Of a stretch of DNA of 61,253 bases, positions 45,650 through 59,478 are shown piece by piece. A model generated the notes under the pieces. The model ran no database searches. It worked only from the letters and a program-made list of their open reading frames with translations, and was not told where the DNA came from. Where the stretch lies: the NCBI GenBank assembly GCA_029204225.1, contig MU833095.1, positions 1 to 61,253 on the forward strand, written 5' to 3'. The stretch is from Diphasiastrum complanatum (lineage: Eukaryota > Streptophyta > Lycopodiopsida > Lycopodiales > Lycopodiaceae). The translations under genes were made by a program, and so were the position numbers. The number at the start of each line of letters is the position of its first letter. Position 1 is the stretch's first letter.

Positions 45650-46230
45650 TTTAAAGATGAATTCCTTGAAGTCTACCCATGCCAAAATGGACGTGATGTA
45701 TAGCAGAATGTTGCCATTTTTGCCAAGGCCAGATGGGGCCACTGTAAATAGCCACCTGGAGATTGTTGATGCAGAAGTAAGTATTTCTCATCAAGTATCT
45801 GATAGGTAATATGATTTGCTTTTTCAGAGTGCACAACTAACCTATTATACGTTTTTGTGATTGAAGTCAGCTCAACAAGATGATGGACATGGCTGTGAAT
45901 GGTTCTCATCCGCAATATACAAGATTTCTTAGAGTGGTACATCATGCAATCCGGGGCTCCAGATATATGAAAGGTAAATAGACTAGTGAATGGCCTAACT
46001 AAGTTATTTTCGATTTGGTTTATGATAAGTCAGTTGACTCGGTTCTTTTGGATTTGTAGTATAAATGTCGAGCATTTACAATGAATGAGATATATGAGTT
46101 TCATCAACAGATGTTGGTGGACTTATTATCTCAAGCAACACCCAGTCTAGCTGCGGAAACGGGAGGCCGATCAAGTCCACAACTGACACTAGTGCAGGGT
46201 GGAGATAATTCATATTACTTTGAGCTGTAA
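45650..46230 (+). CDS. Unknown gene or gene fragment, three candidate exons
   Basis: The candidate exons are about 45650-45776 (KMDVMYSRMLPFLPRPDG...LEIVDAE, donor GTAAGT), 45871-45973 (acceptor GAAGTCAG; LNKMMDMAVNGSHPQYTRF...SRYMK, donor GTAAAT), and 46060-46230 (acceptor TTTTGGATTTGTAG; YKCRAFTMNEIYEFHQQM...NSYYFEL, stop). The first join is in phase. The second is off by one base, so a small lesion or a different site is possible. No family is recognised, and the 5' end disappears into the AG repeat. It faces the minus-strand gene at 46579. Confidence 0.35.
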
Positions 46231-46578
46231 ATAATAGATTAAATAGATATATACATTTTTGATGTAATGCCCTGCGAATGATTATGGGCATATAGAAAGA
46301 TAGAGACAATGGGAAAAAAGCATCCATTTTTAAATACAGGACACACATGTACATTCTCAAAAAATGAGAAATATATTGATATTTGTGAGAGCTTTTACAA
46401 ATCTTGTATCATGATTGCTCTATTATCTGAACAATTTTGTCCAAATCTTTGCATTCGATTTTTTGTCTTTTACGTATTTGTACAAACATACATTAATCAA
46501 ATTACAGTCAGTGATCCGAATATTGACAAAAAGGATAATGAATACAAATTAATATACAAATTCATAGATTTCACATAC
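46231..46578. other. Gap between two facing gene-like loci
   Basis: I see no gene or element. It would contain the start of the minus-strand intron that opens at 46578. Confidence 0.3.
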
Positions 46579-47730
46579 CAATTTTCCATCCAATATAAAG
46601 CTGAAATATTCGGGGATATCTTGTTGTAAAAGTGTCAGTTCCGTTCTAATGTAGAATAAGGTCCAGTCCTGTTCAACCTCAATAGTAGTAAGTAAATCCC
46701 CATTTGCCATGATATCAATGCATATACGATCAGTGTGTCCAATGCTATCTAGATCTTGATCTAATGGGGCCCAAGTACCATTGTGTTCTTTCCATCTCTG
46801 ATAATGAAACACCGTACTAAGCATTTGCTTTTCTATACTGTATCTAAATGATATGGATGAATGTTTGATTTTACAAGAAATATCTGTAGTGGATCTTATA
46901 TCCCAACCTTTGTCCATGAAGTTGAATAAAAAATCATCTGACAGATTTTTGCAAACAAACAATGTGGGAGTTCGATGCACTTCCGTATTTGAAAAAGAGC
47001 TGACAAACAATGACATTGGAACAAACCAGCTTAAGTGCACATTTCTTGATCCAGCATTAATTTTGAGTGACTTTTGTACATCATTATATAGCTTGGAACA
47101 AAAACATTTTATTATATTGTCGTTGACTGCAATCCACCACACGTTATCTTGAGAATTAGGTAGAGGCATACACTCTAGTTTTTCCATTCCTCCATTTGTG
47201 TCTGGAATATACATAGCATCATAAAAAAATATTCCAAAATTTGTAAGTTCTTTTGTCGTTCGTCCTCTGTATTGCAATTTGCCAATTTCTGAATGGATGA
47301 CATCTATAATACCTGAAAGAGATGCCACAGGTTCCCATTCATGTATATTTGAAGGATATAGATCTGCAATACAAAATCATAATAAGCTCCGATTCATAAA
47401 TACGATTATGTTTTAAAAATGACAAGCAACCCAAAAAATTAAGATACTTACAATTACACTTTCGAAAATCTTGTGGATTTACAGCCTCCACATTAAGTTC
47501 TGAATGCATATAAACATGTTGAATAAGCACCTCTGAAATGGTTTGTCCTCCTGAAGAAACTTTGAAATCAATAATCCGCCCTTTCCAATAAGATCTATAT
47601 GTATACTTGGCCTTTTTCTTTTGGCGAAAAGCCCCTCTCGCTGATGCATGCATCAGTACCCAAGAAGCCTTATGATATTCACGAGCAATCCATGTGCCAT
47701 CGTCTTCCCTCTCATTATATCAAGGATCTC
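46579..47730 (-). CDS. Unknown spliced gene, two exons visible, ubiquitin-like fold possible at the end
   Basis: Exon 1 (about 47730-47452) reads DDGTWIAREYHKASWVLMHA...NPQDFRKCN. A canonical intron (GTAAGT at 47451, TTGTATTGCAG ending at 47364; 88 bp) joins it in phase to exon 2 (47363-46579), which continues LYPSNIHEWEPVASLSG. The joined frame is open for over 350 codons. The end of exon 2 reads ICIDIMANGDLLTTIEVEQD, then LQQDIPEYFSFILDGKL, a pattern like ubiquitin-like or PB1-type beta-grasp domains (inference). It stops at a strong donor GTATGT (46578-46573). The start codon and later exons are not identified. A stop lies just upstream of exon 1 in its frame, so an earlier intron is likely. 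Confidence 0.5.
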
Positions 47731-49470
<1,740 letters not shown>

Positions 49471-50120
49471 CAATGTCAATAACTCGGGTGGAGCACGACT
49501 TTACAATGAAATAGAATACATAATCATCGATTATTATTCTTTGGATGGCAAACACTCGATGCTTCATTACAACACTTCCGGACTGACAAGTTTTGGAAAC
49601 TTGTTCCAGTATCTAGCCGTGACGAAAAAATTAAGGAATCCAATGACGGATTCCGTGGCTTGTCCCTACCAAAAGCCACAACAATTAATTAATTATTTAA
49701 ATGATATTTTTTTCTCACCCAACTGATTAGATTTTGGATTTATTTAGTGGTAGCGAGACTAAGAGCACATGTGCTATTCAGAAAGGCAAACATGTTGCTG
49801 CAGTAGATTTAGATTTTAATTTAGTTGATTTTGAAAAAATGAAAATGAAATCTCTTTTAGTTTTGCCAGATGAACTATCTGAGGTGGGAAAGAGTTTAGA
49901 TAGCGAGGATTCAGTAATTTTCTTGTCCAAGGAACCTCAGCCTCCTGCTAGCGGAAAAGTAGGCGACACAGGAGAATTTGTTGATGTCTTGGTTCAAGAT
50001 TATAATGTGGTTACGGTAGTCGAGGAAATTGTAGAAGAGGTGCCACTTGAAAGTACAGTGGCTACTCAAGAAAAAGAAAAAAATGTAACGACCTCAATGA
50101 TTTTTGGGAATAGAAAATTT
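49471..50120 (+). CDS. Coding-like sequence of unknown family, possibly two exons
   Basis: After an acceptor-like ATGTTCCATGTCAG (to 49461-49462), a frame reads YKPNVNNSGGARLYNEIEY and continues to a stop near 49726. A second frame from 49734 is acidic (VDLDFNLVDFEKMKM...VVEEIVEEVPLE) and lasts to about 50120 before AT-rich sequence takes over. GC content and residue use differ from the flanks. No domain is recognised. It may be a gene or an unknown mobile element. Confidence 0.3.
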
Positions 50121-51287
50121 TCTTTTGTTTTAAAAATAATTGCATTTATCTTTTTTGATGTATTGTGTTTTGAAATCTTTTTGATTGATTTAATGTTCTT
50201 AAATTTGTTTTTTAATGATTTAAAATTAAGAATTTGAAATATTTTAAAAATTTTAACATTGATAATTATTACCAAAAACTAAAATTGTAATGATTTGTCA
50301 AGTTTATAATATTTTAATTTTGGATGTGTTTCTATGATATTTTTTTGTAAAAAAAAATATTGTTAGAAATTTTAAGAAATGAAAAGATTTTTTTTCAGGG
50401 TGAATTAAATATTTTCACAAATCATTTAATCTCGATTATTGTAAAGTAATTTTATTTGCGTTTATTTAATGTTTAAATATTCAATGAACTTACGTAGGTG
50501 TAAGTAAAGATTTTAAAATTTTTAAGCTTTAAAAAATATTGATTAAAATTTTTATCATAATTTAGAAAATATTTTTTTTGATACAAGAATTGTAACTTAA
50601 AAAACTTTTAAAATTCCAAACTATAACTTTTGTTTTAAATAAGCAAAAAATATTTTTTAGCTATTTTAGTGGTTGTGTATCTAATGATTTTATTTTGAAT
50701 AGTATTATTATTTCATATAAGCTTACCAAATTTTGTAGCTTGAATTATTTTCTTGCAAAATACAACATTTTTTTAACATCACAATATATTTATTTGAAGC
50801 ATTTTAATTTGGATACTTTTTAAAAAAATTTAAAAAAAAAATGGGTCTCCAAGTCATTTCTCTTTTTTATTGGTCATCATGTTATTCACAAAATCATTTC
50901 ATATGTGTTTTATATTGTTGTCATATTTTTACTCATGCACACACTTTGAATTAGTGTCTGATCCTTGAGTTAGAAAAAGGAAATCACTAACCATTATGCC
51001 ACACTTCCAAGACACCTAAGATTTGGAAATAGCTAATTACTTTGCATCCAATCTTAGAGTCACATTTTCTGTTCAAGAATTTTGTGGCAATTTTTTTTGT
51101 GGTAGAACACATCGTTCTATCAAGGATAGCAGTGTACACATTCACACCTATATCTGAATAACTAGTTAGAATGTCAACCTAAGACGAGTTGGGTCCCCAA
51201 CCGTCACACACTTTTTCAAAATGTTGCCTCTCTTAGCTATATGCCGACGACCAATTCACCCTAATCTATATTCATTAATGTAAATGT

Positions 51288-51290
<3 letters not shown>
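50121..51290. other. Very AT-rich non-coding stretch
   Basis: Dominated by TTTTAAA-type words. No gene or element is seen. Confidence 0.5.

Positions 51291-51346
<56 letters not shown>
51291..51346. repeat. Microsatellite (TC)28
   Basis: An uninterrupted run, the opposite strand orientation to the other AG tracts. Confidence 0.97.
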
Positions 51347-51348
<2 letters not shown>

Positions 51349-52214
51349 TCCTTTTTGCGTAATCTCTAAATGGCAACATGTTCTTGTTCAAGCACATTTT
51401 GTGCAATGAGAATCAAGCACTTGGGAGCTATTGCCATATAATATAACAAAGTAACCATCCATTGAGGAGCTAAGAGGAGCTAATACAAGCTACCTAATGC
51501 CAAGTTTTCAATTTTTCTTTGTATTTTGGATGTACCTCCAATGGTAGAATGTGCTTGCAAGTGAAATAACCACTCATTTTGTTCATAATTCTCATCCTTG
51601 AGTGAAAGCATTAACAACTCGGTCCAAAATTTATGAGATAAAAAATTTCAGCCATGGCATTAGGTCATGGATTGCTCGTGGGCCTCAGGCCTTGCATACA
51701 GGTCGGGGTCATGCCCTCGGGCAAGGGCCCTCCCTTGCAAGGAAGGCCCTCGGAGGGGGCCTTCCACCCCAGAACATCTCTTGATGAGAGAAATAGTAGT
51801 ATCTACAACCAAGATTTGAAAACATAAGCTTGATCCACCATGCTTTAATCCTTAAACCTTCCACATTATTCAACCTTTTATCATCCACATAAGCCTAACA
51901 CCAAAAAGATTGAGAGAAGCAAGCAAGCATAAGGACAAGCTGGAGCAAGCAAGCATAAGCACAAGGGACAAGATGCATGTGTGTGTGTGATTGATGCCAG
52001 AAATCAAATGAATTTTTAGGATAAATGGTGATGGTGTAACATCTGTGGGCCATTAATCATATTTATGATCAACCATGATATAATGTAGAAGACGTTTCAG
52101 CAGGTGTTATAGTACTTAAGCTAATAAAACTAACTTCACAACACGTACTACAATACTGTCTACACGAACTACACATAGGACTAGTCGTGAAAGGATGAGC
52201 ACTACTAGCTGATC
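51347..52214. other. Intergenic region downstream of the OPT gene
   Basis: It includes the OPT 3' flank (52040-52214). No AATAAA signal was seen on the minus strand. A GC-rich patch at 51665-51775 with repeated GGGCC/GGCCC words stands out from AT-rich surroundings. Confidence 0.4.
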
Positions 52215-55200
52215 TTAAAATACAGGACATCCATCCACGGCAATGCCAGGCTGAGTTGGACAGGTAGCAAGAGGACAATTATCCACATTGCTGCCCCACC
52301 AGGTGATGCTTTTGTTCTCCAAACCAAGACAAAAGTAAAGGATCACTGCCATGAATGCTAAACCTGCATCCAAAGCTGCAGAGAGTACATAGTTGTAGCG
52401 CTGCCACCATGACTTGCGAAATCTGAAAATGAAGAAGTTGAAGATGGTGCCAACGATAATCCATGAGGTGTAGTTTACAGGGCTAGCAGGAGGAATGCTT
52501 GCTGTAGCTCCAAGAAGCACAGGCATGTTGATCAATGGTATCCAGGACACTTTAGGAAATGCTTTATGCAGCAACCATACTAAGATGGGTGCAAGGATTC
52601 CACCTAGGAAGAACCAGTTGAGGGCATTGTACTCTCCCAAAGAACCAAAAATTCGTTTTGGACCCACCAGACCCCAGATCACTGATGCATCAAAGAAGAC
52701 ACGATCACCTGGGCAGGTCCAAGGGCTAGAAGGTGGAAGAAGATCTGGATCGCAGATGTTGGGGATGCTACTTAGTAGCCACCATGCAACTCCAACATTA
52801 ATAATTGCGGCAAGGATCGTTCCAATAATCTGAATCGTAAGCAGTCGTTATGAGAAGCTTTTCTTCAACTAGAATATAAATTAGTGTTGGGTCCTTGGTC
52901 ATTTTCATTGCATGAACTTGACAACATACCTGGACAATAAACATTGAGCGCGGGGGCACTTTCATATAATGACCCAATTTAAAATCCTGCAGGAACGAAA
53001 TAGCCTGAGTCATGCTTATGTAGCCATATGTCTTGAAGCAGACATTGGCGATTGGTCTTCCAGGCAGCATGTATCCCATAATATACTCCGTTATGATGTT
53101 GAGTCCTGGTGTCTGTAGTTCAACAGCAAAGAAGTGAGAGCTGCAACTTGTTTGATACATATCAGTGCAATATGTATGCAACAAAATTTGCTAACAGTGA
53201 AAAACGTAGATACGTTTATTTAGTGCAACCTGGTGGCCTGCATGCAAAATAAGAATTCAACATAGCCTATTCAACAGCGCCTTACGCACACACGTGATCT
53301 TGTGTCCAGACTCCAAAAAGCTGATTCTTCGTCTTCAAAACATCAACAAGAAGAAAGCATCGAAGAAAACTTAAATTGTTCACGATCGGGAAAATCGAAG
53401 AATAGAACCACCTGATTGGTGGTTGCAGTTATGACACCGATTGGCAAGGTGAAGGAGGATGCAATCGCACAGGCAAAGAGAACACCCCACCATGGTAACT
53501 GGAGTTGCTGCTTGTAGCCTTCACATGTTGCAATTGCTACTCCGACTGTGATAATTGACAAAACTATGAACCACCAGGCTGGGATATCAGGATAACGTTG
53601 CATTAGGCGAGTATGCACATCAGGTTTTTCCTTAAGGGCAGCACGCGTCTGTCGCCATATTTGTCTGGTGGGTTGACAAAGAAGGTTATCAGCACAGATA
53701 TTGCTAATTATTCCTACTTAAAGCCTCAGTTATACACGATAGATTTTTTGAAACACCATGGCTGTGCTTGATGAAGACTTTAGCCAAAAACCTAAAAGAT
53801 AAAAAGATGCAGGGACTCACTTTCCATTAAAGCACAAAACATGTGTGACTGTGGCTGCAACAGCTGCAAACCCAAATCCATACGTCACTGCAAAGAATGT
53901 GCTCAGGTTGATTCGGCCTTGAGCTTCATATGCATTTAGATCAAGCTCAAATCTGTTGTTCACAACTCCAGTAATATTGTACGGTTGCCCACGTATGTCA
54001 AAAAGGTCGGAAGATAGGATGGGGAAAGTTTTGGCATGATACACATTTTTCCAGTAAGTGCCTGGTATCACACCATAGACCACAATCACAAATCCCACAA
54101 GAACATTCACTATGGCAAACCATGGCGTGACAAGAGGGCTTGAAAGAAAAGCTGAAATGGTCGACCAATCAATGGCTATGGCTCCTATTCCAAGGCCATT
54201 GAGACCAGAACCCAGTTGTTGAGCACCCACAGAGTTGGGCCAGGCCCAGCAGACCCATGAGAGGGATGTTAGCATTCCAAATAGGTAGCCTGGGAGCACA
54301 TAATATGAGAAACTCACAATCATGAAGATTACAAAGAATTGGATTCTTGTCAAAGAGCCCTTTTTTTTCTCCTCTTCATGGAGTGTCCTGAAACGAAGAA
54401 CAATCATTGAACAGCAGCGATCTTCAGTCCAACTCATCAGACATACAGAATGATATTGCTTAGGTGTAGTCACTATAGATTCACAGTAATAAAATATTTT
54501 TTCTGTTTAACTTTTAAAGACTGAATCGAAACAGGTAAGGCAGAAATGACTAATTAGTGCACAAATTAAGACCTGAAGAGCGATACTTGCACCAAGTTCC
54601 CAGGCCACCACATATGCGCAGAGTTTACCAAGTACCCTCTCATAAGGCCTGCCCATCCATATCCCAACACCTGCCACAAGCGATTAACAGATGAATATGT
54701 GCTGAAAAAGGTTGTAATTTTTTAAGTGTTACGTGCTGTTTCCAGAATATCTTTTCAGAAACTGAATTCTCTGAGAGTTTGGGAGCTATTCCTTTATTAC
54801 TCTAGAAGGTTGAAACAGTGTAGCATATATGGTCAAAATAAACAAACATTAGTTCTACTTTGGCTATGCCACACAAAATAAGAAGTTGCCATTCTAATGA
54901 TGGTTCAGCAGAGCCATGCGTGATAGTTCAGCAGAGCCATGCTGGATAGAGATCCATAAATATCTAAAATACTTGAGGTGAATACGTGGGTTGGGTAAAC
55001 ATGTTGTCAGCCCCCCATAGTGTGCAGCCATGCCTGACAGAGATTCATGATAAATGTAACTGGAAGGGAACTTAATTCTTATTCAATATAATAAAAGATT
55101 GTCTCTAATGAAATAGTAATCCAAGTGCATATTGACGAGATTTATGCTTCATGTGTGCCTTTAAAGACATGAGTAATGCGTAAGGTCGTACTTGTAGTTC

Positions 55201-56283
55201 CTTGGTAATGAGCGACCTCATTGACGAGACCTTTTCAAAAGTTGTGCTACGTGTTTTCCATTGAGCTTTGATATCTCCAGTACCCATTATCTAGTGGACA
55301 ATCTTTGCCCGATCAACCATCTCAGATGTCTAGGGGGGTTATTTAATTGAGCCATGTCAGGTAATTACGTATAATACCTGAGTTGTAACCACAAGGAGAA
55401 TGCCAGCAACTAAGCTGATGCTTCTCTTGTAGAAGACTTTGGTGATGGTGATTATGCCCACTCCATAAGCATTCCCATTTGAGAAGGCACTACCAGCATT
55501 TGCAAAGATTGTGATAAGGACATGCTCCTTCACGTTGAATGGACCTGGATTAAGACTCCACTCCCAGTTTGTGAGAGGCACCCTGAACTTTCTGGTTGGA
55601 AGCACTGCTGCCATGAAACGGCCAATTGGGAGTGCGACGATCCTGTACTGAGATGAGCGTGATGACGAGGGGCTCCGTCTGTACGCAAAGAATTGATTGA
55701 GAAAGGATAGGAGGGCGCAGGAGACTAGGCCCAGAAACCACATGCGAAACGTCCATACTTGCAGCGATGGATCGTCGGTGGTGGGCACTGTCAGCGCCCC
55801 TGCTCCACGGTGACTGATCTTCTAATTCCTCTTTTACTTCAATCTGAGCTGACGGTGCTTCCCCCAGATTGCCATAAGACTTGTCGACTGGTTGCAATTC
55901 CGTCATCTTCCTGCATAACAGAGATCAAAGAATATATCAGAGACTTGGCGTTCCAATATTATGGTATTCATAGAAGCTTCAGAAACATTCCAGCGAGGAT
56001 CACTTTTCCTTTTAGGGAGCTACAAAAAAACTGGCAATTCACAGCATGATATTTGGCTGATTAACATATACCCAGAAAGTTCACAAACACATGCACAAGT
56101 CTTTCTTCATCTCAAATTTAAGCCAAATACTTGAACCAGCCCACTGCAAGTAGTAAAAATTACAAAAAGCATATAGTTTTATTCAGAAATGTCTCTCATT
56201 TTTCATACGAATATTAAGTTTCAGTACTGAAAACTTGCGCCTGTTCATTCTTATTCTTTGAACTTTACACACTCTTAATTTTA

Positions 56284-56315
<32 letters not shown>

Positions 56316-56465
56316 GAGAGAGAGAGAGAGCTGTTATTTCTAAACGGATCTGTGTCACTCCATGGAAATTTAGCTTGTTATTCATCACCTTCAAGCAGCT
56401 GCAAACAAATTATACAACATCAAAGCTTACCCAGCAGCAGGACTTGAATCACCCTTGACCACCAT
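52215..56465 (-). CDS. Oligopeptide transporter (OPT family), seven exons, frameshift in exon 2
   Basis: OPT proteins are proton-coupled membrane carriers for oligopeptides, glutathione and metal chelates. Exons on the minus strand: 56465-56431 ([12 protein letters not shown]), 55910-55378, 54670-54573, 54387-53821, 53664-53412, 53112-52930, 52829-52215. All introns have GT/AG ends, and phases agree except inside exon 2. Landmarks are [14 protein letters not shown] (exon 2), [15 protein letters not shown] and [15 protein letters not shown] (exon 3), [12 protein letters not shown] (exon 4), [20 protein letters not shown] and [13 protein letters not shown] (exon 6; the family's NPG and KIPPR motifs in variant form), and a Cys-rich C-terminus ending CPVF. 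Total length is about 760 codons, normal for the family. Between 55795 and 55812 the frame from the ATG fails. Homology resumes in another frame, as if two single bases were missing in C/G runs; this may be an assembly error or a real lesion. The substrate and subgroup cannot be told. Confidence 0.9.
56284..56330. repeat. (TG)n(AG)n microsatellite inside OPT intron 1
   Basis: A TG run to about 56304 followed by an imperfect GA run. It lies in the intron between 56431 and 55910. Confidence 0.9.
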
Positions 56466-56630
56466 CCTTGCTTTGGTGAGACGATCAGCTCCTCTCCCTT
56501 GCCCAAGGTATCTCTAGTATTGAGAGCAGCAGCAGCCGCTATTGCATTTGAGCAACTACAGGAGAAAGATGTGAGAGAGAGTGTAGGCTATTGTGGAAAA
56601 TGTAGGGTGTTGTGGAGAAAGCAGTTTAGG
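56466..56630 (-). promoter_or_regulatory. OPT 5' leader and possible core promoter
   Basis: On the minus strand a pyrimidine patch (CTCTCTCTCACATCTTTCTC, about 56582-56560) lies roughly 100 bp before the ATG, as in many plant TATA-less promoters. No TATA box is seen close to it. Confidence 0.35.
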
Positions 56631-56757
56631 AGGTTTTCATTGGTCAACGTCTGCCCCTAAAACGTTTTTGAAGGGCATTTGAGAATCATTTGGAAGGTTT
56701 TCATTGGTTCACATTTGCCGTACAACATTTTTGAAGGGCATTTGAAAATCAGTTGAA
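56631..56757. repeat. 64-bp tandem duplication upstream of OPT
   Basis: AGGTTTTCATTGGT...TTTTTGAAGGGCATTTGA begins at 56631 and again at 56695, diverged at about one base in six. It includes ATTGG (CCAAT complement) words. Confidence 0.8.
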
Positions 56758-56802
56758 AGTAAGTTGAAGTGAGAGAACATTCTTTCTCTAAAAGTTTCTA
56801 AG

Positions 56803-56955
56803 AAAGAGAAGTTTTTTTGAGAGAGGAAATCAATATAAAATCTCATGGCAATAGAGAGAAATCAAGGTGGCATTTCTAGAAAGAGAAGTTTTAGAGAGAA
56901 GAAATGAAGTATAAAATCTCATGGCAAGAGAAATCACGATGGCACGAGAGAGTGA
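56803..56955. repeat. 76-bp tandem duplication upstream of OPT
   Basis: AGAAAGAGAAGTTTT...ATAAAATCTCATGGCAA...GAAATCA occurs twice. The ATAAAATCTCATGGCAA core is at 56835 and 56911. Confidence 0.75.
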
Positions 56956-58032
56956 AATTTTTTTGTTTTCTACCATTGTTTTTAGGGTTTCTTTGGTAAG
57001 GGAGATGAATAGCCATATACTGAGGTGTTGGAGAGAGAGAGAGAGAGAATACAAATCAAAGGAACCTATCTCTACCACATTTCACACTTGCAATGTCTTT
57101 TATGATGTCCTTCATAGTTGGAATTGCAATGGTTTTTTGTCATTTCTTCATGGAATTAATATTCATATATCTTTTTGTCTATGCTAACAATTGGTGGGTT
57201 GCACATTGTGTTTGGGCTTCCCCACCCACCTTTGATTATATGTGATATCCCACATGATTGATTTAACCAAGAAGCATGATTTGTTCATGACACTTTCCTC
57301 AGATTGACAAGATTCATTAATTCCCAAAAACTTAGATCACCTCACTCCATATATGACGTCCCAAAGTCACCTCACTCCATAAATGAGTCCAAAGTCTTGC
57401 CCACCCCATGTTGAACTTATATTAGGAGAAATTTGAGATTTTTTTATTTTAATTTTTGAGAGCGTTGTCTAAATGGGTCCTAGGATCCCCTACAACCCTT
57501 CTAAAACATGTGATGGCTATATCCCAAATAAAAAGTTCTCTTCCGAAATGTTAGTGGTCAAGGTCATGTCATGGCTTTGAAGTCTCCTAGTAAGGTGATG
57601 CATCTTTGGTGTACATGCCTCAAATTGAATTCTTGTCTAAAAATATATCTTATTTAGGGACTAGAGATAATTTATAAAGTTAAAGATATGCAAAATTTAA
57701 GGCTCAAACAATCATAAAAATACAAAAGTATAAACCACCCTTATCCTTCCCACCTGCCCCCACCCCCTCAAAAAAAAAAAAAAAACCTTTGATCTTTTTG
57801 CATTTAAGATTTCGATGACAAGTCAATCGACCTCGAGACTCTCATTTTATACAATCGGACAAAACAGGAGCCCAAGAAGTAGGAAGTCATATTTTTAAGC
57901 ACTAGCTTTTAACAAATTTCTATCATCACAACTTAGTCTATACTCTTTTAAAGCAATGTGTCAAGCACTAAGGCTACTCTGAAGTTGAAATACCCTACTT
58001 TAGTGGCAAAGGTGAGGCTAGCTAGAGTTTGG

Positions 58033-58035
<3 letters not shown>
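56956..58035. other. Intergenic, nothing recognised
   Basis: AT-rich with an A run at 57769-57785. No gene or element could be identified. Confidence 0.4.

Positions 58036-58064
<29 letters not shown>
58036..58064. repeat. Microsatellite (TG)14
   Basis: An uninterrupted run. Confidence 0.95.
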
Positions 58065-58066
<2 letters not shown>

Positions 58067-58408
58067 ACAAGTTTTGGAATCTAAGGGTGAGAAGGGTTCA
58101 TCAATCCGAAAATATCTTTGTAGGAAATATCAATATTCTTTGATAAGGCTTGATTGTAGACTAAGCTTTACATTTTGACAAAGCAACTCAAATATAGGCT
58201 CCTCTCTAGATACACTATAGAACATAACATGAAGGTTGCTTGTTTAAATATAAGTATTAGTATTTGCTAATAGATAAAATTGTCACTACCTGCCATGCTG
58301 CTAAAGTCAAATATAATAGACATCTTACACTAAAAGTTTATGTGCTTGAACATCATCACTTGGCTAAATTATCACCATAATATCGATCCAAAAATTTTGT
58401 ATGTATGT

Positions 58409-58409
<1 letters not shown>
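58065..58409. other. Intergenic, nothing recognised
   Basis: No coding or structural signal is seen between the two microsatellites. Confidence 0.4.

Positions 58410-58493
<84 letters not shown>
58410..58493. repeat. Microsatellite (GA)42
   Basis: An uninterrupted run. Confidence 0.97.
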
Positions 58494-58495
<2 letters not shown>

Positions 58496-59478
58496 TTAAA
58501 CATAAGTGGATCAATCAAATGTTTCTTACTTCTACTATTCAGGGCATTCATTGCAGACAAGAGTAGGCTTTCAAGATACTCAATCAAATTTGAAGTTTTG
58601 TGGATAACAACATTTGATCAAATTTAAGCATCGTATTTAGAGATTGTTGTTATAGAAGAGAATTTCAAAGTGTCTTTAGTAATCTTTCTTTAATGGTATT
58701 GCAAAGAATAACCAGTTGTATAAAGATGGTGAAGAAACAATGTGTATTTCACTATAAACATAAAGTCTAATTGTATTTTATGTGTTGCTAATTACACATT
58801 GCTTATTGACAATACTATCAATGGTCAAACAATGGAGCAAAAATGTTTATCAGCATTTATCGCCACCAAGACAAGACGATGTACGTTGTTGGCGACGTTC
58901 GTAACAACACCAAGCAGTGTGCATATATATAAGCGATGGTACAAATACCACAAAGTAAGACTTTTTTTACAATGTTATTGCAAAGAAATCTAGCATGATA
59001 TAAACTAACATCAAAAAAAGAAAATCAATTGATGCTAGAAACATGGCAAAGCTACATTGATGATTTGTTAGTGACGCTAACACATAGAATTGTAGCAACA
59101 CTACTTATGTGACACTTCACAAACATTAGTTGGTGATAATAAAAAAATGTTGCAATAAATAACTAATGATGATAGAAGCATCACTAAGTAACACTGGAAA
59201 AGTTTTAGTAACATTGATTCAGAGATCACTGTCAAGATTAATTTTGGACTTTCACTACAACAAGACGAGCAAGCAACGCTTTTTTTGAGCATTTTTTTGA
59301 AAGATAGAATCTAAAAAGAGGCACATGGGAAGTAGAAAGCTTGAGCGTAGGGTCCGTAGGGTGGCCTCGGTATAAGCCTTGCAAATTTGAACATGTTTTT
59401 CAAAGACTTATAGGGAGGGTTATAGGGAGGCCTGGGACATTTCAAAAATCCCTACTAACTGAGTTATACAAAGCTTCA
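58494..59478. other. Intergenic, nothing recognised
   Basis: No recognisable gene. GGGAGGGTTATAGGGAGG at about 59413-59430 is a first isolated block of the 12-bp repeat. Confidence 0.4.

Noticed and set aside
51602-51784. Open frame over the GC-rich patch as a small gene
   Set aside because: Only 60 codons, composition explained by the GC-rich repeat words, no supporting motif.
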